Below are positions 56,771-64,000 of a stretch of 64,000 nucleotides of DNA, piece by piece; positions within the stretch are counted from its first letter, which is position 1; each line of letters starts with the position of its first letter. Made by a program: the position numbers and the translations under genes. The notes beneath the pieces were generated by a model. It searched no databases. It saw only the letters and a list, made by a program, of their open reading frames with translations, and was not told where the DNA came from. This DNA is from Elizabethkingia bruuniana (lineage in GTDB: Bacteria; Bacteroidota; Bacteroidia; Flavobacteriales; Weeksellaceae): the NCBI RefSeq assembly GCF_002024805.1, contig NZ_CP014337.1:2728001-2792000 (forward strand). The letters run 5' to 3'.

Positions 56771-59700
56771 ATGCTTAAAAATATTATAAAAAGACCTGTA
56801 CTAGCCACAGTTATATCCATACTGATGGTAATACTGGGGATAGTGGGAATGCTAAACCTTCCCATTACCAAATTTCCGGAGATCGCACCGCCAACCGTAA
56901 TGGTTACAGCGGTATATCCGGGAGCTAATGCCGAAACCATCGCGCGTTCGGTAGCGCCACCAATCGAAAATGCCATTAACGGTGTGGAAAATATGGATTA
57001 TATTACTTCCACAGCCAGTAATGATGGTACGCTTTCCATTACCGTAATCTTTAAACTGGGAACTAACCCCGATCAGGCAGCTGTGAATGTGCAAAACCGC
57101 GTAGCTCAGGTAACCAATCAGCTGCCTGTAGAAGTTGTACGTGCCGGAATTACTACGATCAAACGTCAGAACAGTATGATTTCCATGTTATCGTTAACCA
57201 GCAAAGATGGAAAAGTAGATGAATTATTCCTGGAAAACTATGCCAAGATTAACATTATCCCTGAACTAAAAAGGGTAAAAGGAGTTGGTGATGCAATGGT
57301 TTGGGGTAACAAAGACTACTCTATGCGTGTATGGCTAGATCCTGAAAAACTAAATTCATATGGACTTGCACCTATAGATATTTCCAATGCCATCCAGTCT
57401 CAGAATATTGAAGCTGCTCCGGGAAAATTCGGAGAAAACAGTAACGAGGCTATGGAGTATGTTATGCGCTATAAAGGTAAATATACCGAGCCTGAGCAAT
57501 ATGAGAATATTATTATTAAAGCTCAGAACGATGGTTCTATCCTTAGATTAAAAGACGTTGCTAAAGTAGAATTCGGGGCTTACAGCTATGGCAGTGCTTC
57601 TAAATTTGATAAAAAAGCAGGGCCTATGATGGCTGTATTCCAGATGGCTGGTTCCAACGCCAATGAGGTGCAGATCGCCATCAATGAGAAGATGAAACAA
57701 TTGGAAAAATCTTTCCCTCCGGGAGTAGAATACCGTATTCCGTACGCTACAAAAGAATCGTTGGATCAATCCATCAGTCAGGTAATCTCTACACTTATCG
57801 AGGCTTTTATCCTTGTATTTATTGTAGTATATATCTTCCTTCAGGATTTCCGTTCAACATTGATTCCGGCAATTGCCGTTCCGGTATCCATTATTGGTAC
57901 ATTCTTCTTTATGAACCTCTTTGGATTCTCTATTAACATTCTTACTCTATTTGCCCTTGTATTGGCAATTGGTATTGTTGTGGATGATGCCATTGTTGTG
58001 GTAGAAGCTGTCCATGCAAAAATGGAACATAGAAAACTAAATGCACGTGCTGCGACAATGTCAGCAATGCATGAAATTTCCGGTGCGATTGTATCGATTA
58101 CGTTGGTAATGTCTGCCGTTTTCGTTCCGGTAGCCTTTATGAAAGGATCTACAGGTTTGTTCTATCAGCAGTTTGCTTTAACGCTTGCCATTGCAATTAT
58201 TATCTCTGCAATCAATGCATTAACGTTAAGCCCTGCGCTTACCGCTTTATTCCTAAAGCCACATGAAGAAGACCACCATGAGAAAAAGAACTTTAAAGAC
58301 CGTTTCTTTGCAGGATTCAATGCTGCATTCAACGCTATAACAAACCGTTACGGAAAAGCCATTATTCTCCTGATTAAGAAAAGATGGATAGCCTTTGCTA
58401 TTATGGCTATATTCGGTGGGATATTTGTATGGATGTCCATGACAACACCAAAAGGGTTTATTCCGGATGAAGACCAGAACTTCTTAGCAATTACCGTAAA
58501 TCTTCCGCCGGGTGCTTCGAAAGCAAGAACAATTGAAGTCATAAAAACTGCCGAGCATTATTTAGCAGGACATCCAGCTGTAGAAAATGTAATGACAGTA
58601 GATGGATTCAACATGTTTAGTTCCACCTCATCGGCTTCAGCAGGAGCAATCTGGATTAAACTGAAACACCTTAAAGACCGTGGAGATGTAAGAAAAATAG
58701 ATGATGTTATCGGACAATTCCAGGCAAAACTTTCAGAAGACAAACGTGCTAATTTCCTTGTACTGAATATGCCTACGGTAGATGGTTTCGGTAATACGAG
58801 TGGTATGGAGCTTGTACTTCAGGACCGTACAAATGGCGAACTTCAGAAACTGGGACAGGTTTCCTATGAAATGATGGGCGCCCTGATGCAGAGACCAGAA
58901 ATTGCTGTGGCCTTCACCACTTTTGATGTATCGTTCCCTCAGTTCGAACTATTGGTAGACGAAGCTAAAGCAGCGCAGCTTGGTGTAAGCCTTGCCGATG
59001 TTATGGGTGTTATGCAGGGATATTACGGAAGTATCCAGTCATCTGATTTTAACAGATTCGGAAAATACTACAGAGTACAGATACAATCTGCATTCGATGC
59101 CAGAAAAGATCAAAGATCACTGGATGGTGTTTTTGTAAAAAATAATACAGGCGGGATGGTACCAATTAACACATTGGTAACCCTGAAACCTACAACCGGT
59201 GCTGAAATCGTAGACCGTTTCAATCTTTTCAATGCGTCCAACCTAACGGTAATGGCGAAACCGGGATACAGCACAGGCCAGGCGATGAAGGCGGTAGAAG
59301 AAGTAAGTGAAAAACTACTTCCACAAGGATATACCTACGATTACAAAGGAATGAGCCGTGAGGAATCTCAGTCAGGGTCTCAATCTACACTAATCTTTGG
59401 ATTATGTATTGTCTTTGTTTACTTCCTGTTATCTGCACAGTACGACAGTTACATCCTTCCGTTCTCCGTATTATTGGCTATTCCGGTTGGTTTATCCGGG
59501 GTATTTATCGGGATTACATTTGCCGATATATCCAATAACATCTATGTACAGATTGCTATGGTCATGCTTATTGGTCTCCTCGCGAAAAATGGTATTCTTA
59601 TCGTGGAATTTGCAATACAGAGAAGAAGAGTTGGAAAAAGTCTTGTTGCAGTAGCCGTAGAAGGTGCCAAAGCCAGATTAAGACCAATTTTAATGACCTC

Positions 59701-59914
59701 TATCGCCTTTATTGCAGGACTTACACCACTACTTTTTGTAGTAGGCCCATCAGCATTAGGAAACCACTCTATCGGATACGCCGCCATCTTCGGGATGTTA
59801 TTCGGAACTGTATTAGGAGTATTTATTACACCTGTTCTGTTTGTTATTTTCCAATACCTGCATGAGCGTGTCAGCGGGAAGCAAATTTCAGAAGCAGACT
59901 GGGAGTATAATTAA
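56771..59914 (+). CDS. RND efflux transporter, HAE1 family (AcrB/MexB type)
   Basis: 1047 aa, the usual length. Membrane helix 1 (LATVISILMVILGIVGMLNL) and the TM4 proton-relay pair in VVDDAIVVVEAV are present, as is the PDEDQNF motif after the second set of helices. It is an inner-membrane proton/drug antiporter that exports hydrophobic compounds through the adaptor and channel. It starts 21 bp after the adaptor. Confidence 0.95.
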   Translation: MLKNIIKRPVLATVISILMVILGIVGMLNLPITKFPEIAPPTVMVTAVYPGANAETIARSVAPPIENAINGVENMDYITSTASNDGTLSITVIFKLGTNPDQAAVNVQNRVAQVTNQLPVEVVRAGITTIKRQNSMISMLSLTSKDGKVDELFLENYAKINIIPELKRVKGVGDAMVWGNKDYSMRVWLDPEKLNSYGLAPIDISNAIQSQNIEAAPGKFGENSNEAMEYVMRYKGKYTEPEQYENIIIKAQNDGSILRLKDVAKVEFGAYSYGSASKFDKKAGPMMAVFQMAGSNANEVQIAINEKMKQLEKSFPPGVEYRIPYATKESLDQSISQVISTLIEAFILVFIVVYIFLQDFRSTLIPAIAVPVSIIGTFFFMNLFGFSINILTLFALVLAIGIVVDDAIVVVEAVHAKMEHRKLNARAATMSAMHEISGAIVSITLVMSAVFVPVAFMKGSTGLFYQQFALTLAIAIIISAINALTLSPALTALFLKPHEEDHHEKKNFKDRFFAGFNAAFNAITNRYGKAIILLIKKRWIAFAIMAIFGGIFVWMSMTTPKGFIPDEDQNFLAITVNLPPGASKARTIEVIKTAEHYLAGHPAVENVMTVDGFNMFSSTSSASAGAIWIKLKHLKDRGDVRKIDDVIGQFQAKLSEDKRANFLVLNMPTVDGFGNTSGMELVLQDRTNGELQKLGQVSYEMMGALMQRPEIAVAFTTFDVSFPQFELLVDEAKAAQLGVSLADVMGVMQGYYGSIQSSDFNRFGKYYRVQIQSAFDARKDQRSLDGVFVKNNTGGMVPINTLVTLKPTTGAEIVDRFNLFNASNLTVMAKPGYSTGQAMKAVEEVSEKLLPQGYTYDYKGMSREESQSGSQSTLIFGLCIVFVYFLLSAQYDSYILPFSVLLAIPVGLSGVFIGITFADISNNIYVQIAMVMLIGLLAKNGILIVEFAIQRRRVGKSLVAVAVEGAKARLRPILMTSIAFIAGLTPLLFVVGPSALGNHSIGYAAIFGMLFGTVLGVFITPVLFVIFQYLHERVSGKQISEADWEYN

Positions 59915-59926
59915 AATTTAGAAAAA

Positions 59927-61357
59927 ATGAATTCAAAAAGAATCATCCATATAACAGCAGGTATAGCTCTGGTATCCGGCTTAGTCACTTCTTGCAAGGT
60001 TCAGCAGAAGTATGAACAACCTAAACTTACGGTACCGGAAAGCTATGGTAGTCAGCAAGCCAATATCGAGGACTTTCAGAATATTGCAAAAATCAGCTAC
60101 AGGGACTTTTATAAGGATCCTGTACTGGTTGCACTGATCGACAAAGCCTTGGCCGGAAATAATGATCTGCAGGTAGCGCTAAAACAAATAGAACTGGCAT
60201 CCCTAGGATTCCAGCAGTCTAAATGGGGAAATATTCCTAAAATAAGCCTGAATATTGCAAATGCCAGCATTAACAGACCATCGGACAACAGTATCAATGG
60301 TATTAGTGCAAGTCAGTTTTTAGGTAAAAGATATACCGAAGATTATACAACTGCTGTATCTCTTTCCTGGGAAGCGGATATCTGGGGGAAAATTAAAAAT
60401 ACTAAAGAGGAAGCTCTGGCTAACTATTTACAAACTCAGGAAGCAGCAAAAGCTGTAAAAACAAGATTGGTTGCAGAAGTAGCACAGGGTTATTATAATC
60501 TTCTGATGCTGGACAAGCAACTGGAGATTACAAAATCTAATCTGGCATTAAGTGATAAAACCTTAGCACTGATAAAAAAGCAATTTGAAGTTGGTATTGG
60601 GACTGCACTTGCAGTTCAGCAACAAGAAACCAACCAGGATCAGATCAGAAAAAGCATTCCAGTAATCGAGAGTGCAATAAGCACTCAGGAACATGCATTG
60701 AATATTCTGACAGGCTCATTTCCTTCCAAGGTGGAACGCAATGTTAGTCTGGATTCAACAGAAGCTCCAGCTGGTTTATCCACGGGGGTTCCTTCAGAAT
60801 TATTGAGTTACCGTCCGGATATTAAAACACAGGAACTTAATTTCAGACGAAGTGTAGCTTCTATCAATATTGCAAAAGCTAATATGTATCCTGTACTTAA
60901 TATTACAGCACAAGGTGGTCTTAATGCTTTTAAGGCAAGTGACTGGTTTAGCATCCCCGGATCTTTGTTCGGGATGGCTGCCGGATCATTAATGCAGCCA
61001 CTATTACAAGGGAAGCAACTAAAAACTCAGTATGAGCAGTCAAAAATTTCTTCCCAACAGGCAGAATTACAATTCAAGCAAAGCGTAATTCAGGCTGTGG
61101 GCGAAGTATCGGATGTTTTAGTTCAGGCTGATAAATTAAAAGAGCAACGTTCTATCGCGGAAGCATTGGTAAAAAGATCGAATGAAACGGTAAAAAATGC
61201 GGAAACCTTATTTAAATATAGTGAAGCATCTTACCTTGAAATGTTAGTAGCACAAACCAATAAGCTTCAGGCCGAGCTGGATCTGGCCAATATAAAAACC
61301 CAGCAACTTAATGCTACCACCTCCCTATATCGTGCTCTGGGAGGCGGATGGCAATAA
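59927..61357 (+). CDS. Outer-membrane efflux channel, TolC/NodT family
   Basis: 476 aa. A lipoprotein signal with Cys at about residue 23 (LVTSC) and duplicated TolC-like repeats: RDFYKDPVLVALIDKALAGN, then SYRPDIKTQELNFRRSVASI with long coiled coils, and the end YRALGGGWQ. It is the OprM/NodT-type outer-membrane factor of the pump and lies 12 bp after the transporter gene. Confidence 0.92.
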   Translation: MNSKRIIHITAGIALVSGLVTSCKVQQKYEQPKLTVPESYGSQQANIEDFQNIAKISYRDFYKDPVLVALIDKALAGNNDLQVALKQIELASLGFQQSKWGNIPKISLNIANASINRPSDNSINGISASQFLGKRYTEDYTTAVSLSWEADIWGKIKNTKEEALANYLQTQEAAKAVKTRLVAEVAQGYYNLLMLDKQLEITKSNLALSDKTLALIKKQFEVGIGTALAVQQQETNQDQIRKSIPVIESAISTQEHALNILTGSFPSKVERNVSLDSTEAPAGLSTGVPSELLSYRPDIKTQELNFRRSVASINIAKANMYPVLNITAQGGLNAFKASDWFSIPGSLFGMAAGSLMQPLLQGKQLKTQYEQSKISSQQAELQFKQSVIQAVGEVSDVLVQADKLKEQRSIAEALVKRSNETVKNAETLFKYSEASYLEMLVAQTNKLQAELDLANIKTQQLNATTSLYRALGGGWQ

Positions 61358-61395
61358 TAAATAATAGCTTATATTTTCTGTTTTTATTTCTAATG

Positions 61396-61434
61396 ACCAC
61401 TCCGGGACTTGTTCCGGAGTGGTTTTTGTTTTTA
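61396..61434 (+). terminator. Rho-independent terminator of the RND operon
   Basis: A 10-bp stem (ACCACTCCGG with CCGGAGTGGT), 8-nt loop and a T-rich run on the plus strand, 38 bp after the channel gene. Confidence 0.9.
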
Positions 61435-61492
61435 TAAACTGCGTATTCCTCCCCCTTGTTAATTCCGTATATTTGGCTTTCAATTTTAAGAA

Positions 61493-62239
61493 ATGAAAAA
61501 GCTGGCAATCATAGGCTACGGCTGGCTGGGCAAACGTCTGGCTGATTATTTTTCTGATAACTATACAATATATACTGTCAACAGAAGTGATCATTCTGAA
61601 AGCAATTATATTCATTTCACTATTGACTTTGATTCTGACGAAGAATATCAAACCAATTCGGATATTAATAACTCAGATGTCATTATTATATGCCTCCCTT
61701 TTTCACAACGAACCGAACTGGAAATATTAATCCGTCGTTTCAATAATATAGAGAAGTATATTGGCCTGTATAAAGGTTCTGTTTTTTTAACTAGCTCAAC
61801 CGGAGTTTATCCACAGGAGAAAAAGCTTATTGATGAAACAACTTATCCAGATTCCGAACTTAGTTCTAACATGGTATATGTTGAGAACATGATTAAAAAA
61901 AGTTTTCCACAAGTTAACATTCTGCGACTGGGAGGGTTAATGGGAGATAACAGACAGCTTAAAAATTATAAAATATCAAATCCGGAACAGGCTGTTAATC
62001 ACATTCATTATTATGATATCTGCAGGATTATTGAAACTATAATTAATAATAATATATCCTCCGAAATATTTAATATTGTAGCACCTCAGCATCCTACAAA
62101 AGCAGAAGTAATCGGTATTCAGAACAAGCAGGTAAACAAACATATATCCAAAACAACACAACAGCGGATTATCAGTTCTGACAAAAGTGAAAAACTGCTG
62201 AGCTTCATCTATGAGAAACCAGATCCAAGATTGTTTTAA
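61493..62239 (+). CDS. NAD(P)-binding epimerase/dehydratase-like protein
   Basis: 248 aa. Starts with a Rossmann glycine motif, IIGYGWLGKRLADYF, and contains VFLTSSTGVYP and VYVENMIKKSF in place of the classical YxxxK catalytic pair (Y at about 134, K at about 140). It resembles the YeeZ-like NAD-dependent epimerase group. Substrate unknown. The next gene starts 1 bp after its stop. Confidence 0.78.
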   Translation: MKKLAIIGYGWLGKRLADYFSDNYTIYTVNRSDHSESNYIHFTIDFDSDEEYQTNSDINNSDVIIICLPFSQRTELEILIRRFNNIEKYIGLYKGSVFLTSSTGVYPQEKKLIDETTYPDSELSSNMVYVENMIKKSFPQVNILRLGGLMGDNRQLKNYKISNPEQAVNHIHYYDICRIIETIINNNISSEIFNIVAPQHPTKAEVIGIQNKQVNKHISKTTQQRIISSDKSEKLLSFIYEKPDPRLF

Positions 62240-62240
62240 G

Positions 62241-62750
62241 ATGCATACAATGAATGAAGAACTCCGCAAACTGGAAAATACACTATTAAAAAACATTGAT
62301 TTTGAAATATCAGCTATAACTCAGGATACCGAATGTGAAGAATATTTTGGTTATAACTTTCGGCTGCAGCAATTGAATATAAAATACAGAAAGGCAAAAG
62401 TAACTCCCAAAAAGAACGGGCTGTTTGTAACTTTATGGAAAAGAAATATTAAGGGACAGACAGAACCATTTAATCATAACGACCCTTTCAATTTCTATAT
62501 TATCGCAGCAGAACACAGTGAGAAGTCCGGTTATTTTATTTTCCCAAAATTATTGCTGACTGAAAAACAAATTCTGACATCTGATTCCGGAGAAGGGAAA
62601 CGAGGATTTAGAATATATCCTGCATGGGATATTTCACTAAACAAACAGGCTGAAAAAACTCAGCAATGGCAATCAGAATACTTTATTGATATGGCTTTAC
62701 CTGAAGATCTGATCACAGAAAAGCTGACTGCGATCTTCAGATCTTCATAA
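62241..62750 (+). CDS. MepB family protein
   Basis: 169 aa from ATG 62241 (or 62250); a longer frame overlaps the epimerase gene and is not preferred. The core YNFRLQQLNIKYRKAKVTPK, TLWKR and YFIFPKLLL matches the MepB family, first noted in the Staphylococcus mepRAB locus. Its biochemical role is unknown. Probably translated together with the epimerase-like gene. Confidence 0.82.
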   Translation: MHTMNEELRKLENTLLKNIDFEISAITQDTECEEYFGYNFRLQQLNIKYRKAKVTPKKNGLFVTLWKRNIKGQTEPFNHNDPFNFYIIAAEHSEKSGYFIFPKLLLTEKQILTSDSGEGKRGFRIYPAWDISLNKQAEKTQQWQSEYFIDMALPEDLITEKLTAIFRSS

Positions 62751-62849
62751 CCGGAATTTTCATCATTTCTGGCTTTGGCATAAATTTGGGTAACTTTATG
62801 AGGTAATTTTATTAAACAAACAATCATTTATAACCCTAAAATATCTACT

Positions 62850-63338
62850 ATGAATCGTATTGCAAGTATTATCGGTATCGGAGCTTTGTTATTGGCAAGC
62901 AGCTGTAACTCTCCAAAACAGACTATGACAGACACAACGTCTTCGACGGAAAAAACATCTTCTGACCAGAAAAATGTTAAAATTGAATTCACAGGAACAG
63001 ATACATTTAACATTAAAAATGCAAAGCTTAAAATAAGTTTATACGGAATTTCTGCTAATCTTGCAGATGCTCCGGCTACACTGATTACCGAAAAAGAAAT
63101 TGAACAAAAGACAGTTCCATTCACAATAGACCTTCCGGTTCCTGCTAATGCATCAAGTCTTATTAAACCTGCTGTAAAAGAAGGAGAACCTGTAAAATAT
63201 TATGTAACAATAAACTGGGACTCCGATGGTAACGGAAAAGAAGAAAAAGGTGATATCGTTATCGACTACGATAAGAAATTCCCTAACATCACCATTGATG
63301 AGACTACACAACAAGTATATCTGAAAGTTTCCAAGTAA
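62850..63338 (+). CDS. Lipoprotein with YbaY/YscW-like domain
   Basis: 162 aa. A lipobox with ASSC gives the acylated Cys at about residue 20. A Thr/Ser-rich linker (25-45) precedes a beta-sandwich: KLKISLYGISANLADAPATL, then VPFTIDLPVPANAS and VKYYVTINWDSDGNGKEE. The ADAPA pattern is seen in YbaY and the YscW chaperone type, so a membership in that superfamily is suggested only from pattern. Terminator follows. Confidence 0.65.
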   Translation: MNRIASIIGIGALLLASSCNSPKQTMTDTTSSTEKTSSDQKNVKIEFTGTDTFNIKNAKLKISLYGISANLADAPATLITEKEIEQKTVPFTIDLPVPANASSLIKPAVKEGEPVKYYVTINWDSDGNGKEEKGDIVIDYDKKFPNITIDETTQQVYLKVSK

Positions 63339-63353
63339 GAAACTTATCCACAT

Positions 63354-63386
63354 AAAAAACGCCTGAGAACTCAGGCGTTTTTTTTA
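63354..63386 (+). terminator. Rho-independent terminator
   Basis: Stem AACGCCTGA/TCAGGCGTT with loop GAAC, flanked by an A-run and a T-run; follows the lipoprotein gene. Confidence 0.9.
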
Positions 63387-63470
63387 TTTATATGTTACAG
63401 TAAACCTAAAAATAGTATTGTCTATATCCGGGCTTAAGGGTAATTTTATATTTACAAATCAGAAAAATAT

Positions 63471-64000
63471 ATGGAACAACAGCCGGACAATACAGCTATA
63501 AGAGTTGCACTATGGAGAGCATTTCATACACAGGCAGATGCTGAACCTCATATTCTTGAAGATACTGTAGGACTTGAGCTTATTGCTCCTGAAGAGGGAT
63601 GGCAGGAGCGACCTGATATAAAATATACACAGCGGCTCCGTGCTTCTGTTGTAGCACGTTCTCGTTACATTGAAGATATAATCACAACTGAAATCCCAAA
63701 AGGAACGGATCAATATGTTATTTTAGGTTCCGGTCTCGATACATTTGCTCAGCGAAATCCGGATACAGCCTCTAAAATTCAGATTTTCGAAATAGATCAG
63801 CCAGGCACTCTTACATGGAAACAAAAGAGACTCTCTGAAACAGGATTTCATATTCCGGAAAATTTACATTTTGTTCCGGTAAACTTTGAGAAATCATCAT
63901 GGTGGGAACAACTACTGAAAGCCGGCTTCAATATTCACAAACCTGCTGTTATTGTCTGTACCGGAGTTACACTATACCTTACCAAATCAGCCATTAAAGA
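63471..64000 (+). CDS. Class I SAM-dependent methyltransferase (LCM/PPM type), truncated at window end
   Basis: The frame opens at ATG 63471 and is open to the window edge (at least 176 codons). TAIRVALWRAFHTQADAEPH, YTQRLRASVVARSRYIED, the SAM-binding YVILGSGLDTFAQR and IFEIDQPGTLTWKQKRL match the leucine carboxyl methyltransferase-like family (TIGR00027). The methyl acceptor is unknown. Confidence 0.85.
   Translation, partial: MEQQPDNTAIRVALWRAFHTQADAEPHILEDTVGLELIAPEEGWQERPDIKYTQRLRASVVARSRYIEDIITTEIPKGTDQYVILGSGLDTFAQRNPDTASKIQIFEIDQPGTLTWKQKRLSETGFHIPENLHFVPVNFEKSSWWEQLLKAGFNIHKPAVIVCTGVTLYLTKSAIK

Overview
The window is chromosomal DNA of a Bacteroidota member, most likely a Flavobacteriia/Weeksellaceae bacterium close to Elizabethkingia or Chryseobacterium. 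This is judged from the low GC content, promoters of the TTG/TAnnTTTG type, the lack of Shine-Dalgarno sequences, and characteristic families (DUF4876, DUF6850, DUF4920, TPR/AraC hybrid regulators, FISUMP-like lipoproteins, ABC permease/M1 peptidase fusions). No species call can be made without a database. No rRNA, CRISPR array, prophage or insertion sequence was seen.

Layout. 1-5 kb: a truncated TauE/SafE exporter, a Crp/Fnr regulator, a ClC channel with CBS domains, small proteins, a VOC protein broken by a stop codon, and a fatty-acid-hydroxylase family protein. 5-12.4 kb: a minus-strand envelope operon (TonB receptor, DUF4876 lipoprotein, DUF6850 barrel, di-haem cytochrome c peroxidase, DUF4920). 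13.6-20.3 kb: a WYL regulator, a HopJ-family protein and an RNA-repair locus. 20.4-27.2 kb: TfoX-like protein, acyl-CoA dehydrogenase, DUF2975/HTH pair, and an ABC ATPase with a permease-M1 peptidase fusion. 27.3-34.3 kb: a lipoprotein, a tandem AT-rich repeat, and a tight operon of largely unrecognised genes (nuclease-like HSDR_N protein, Cys-rich SH3 protein, small membrane protein, TerB-like protein, coiled-coil membrane protein, vWA-like lipoprotein). 34.5-38.5 kb: a TPR histidine kinase/response regulator pair, an unannotated secreted peptide and a membrane protein. 38.6-49.5 kb: metabolic genes, a TetR-controlled thiolase regulon with three matching operators, Ada, and two more genes interrupted by stops (lpd and a methyltransferase). 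49.5-64 kb: two AraC regulators around a surface lipoprotein operon, an AcrAB-TolC-like RND efflux operon, and miscellaneous genes ending in a truncated methyltransferase.

The most interesting region is 15.2-20.3 kb. An RtcB-family RNA ligase, a basic 50-aa ORF, a nucleotidyltransferase, a tRNA-like non-coding RNA, a Ro60/Rsr (TROVE) protein and a second nucleotidyltransferase lie in order on the plus strand. The tRNA-like RNA has perfect acceptor, D and T arms, but a 78-nt insert replaces the anticodon arm and variable loop, so it is best read as a bacterial Y RNA (Yrl). rtcB and the RNA each follow a copy of the same 48-bp promoter (39/48 identical) carrying the paired motif TRCGCA-N7-TRCGCA. 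This implies one regulator, possibly the nearby WYL protein, in place of the RtcR of proteobacteria.

Three genes each carry one premature stop (TAA, TAG, TGA) with the reading frame intact on both sides. They are annotated here as pseudogenes, but sequencing error has not been excluded.
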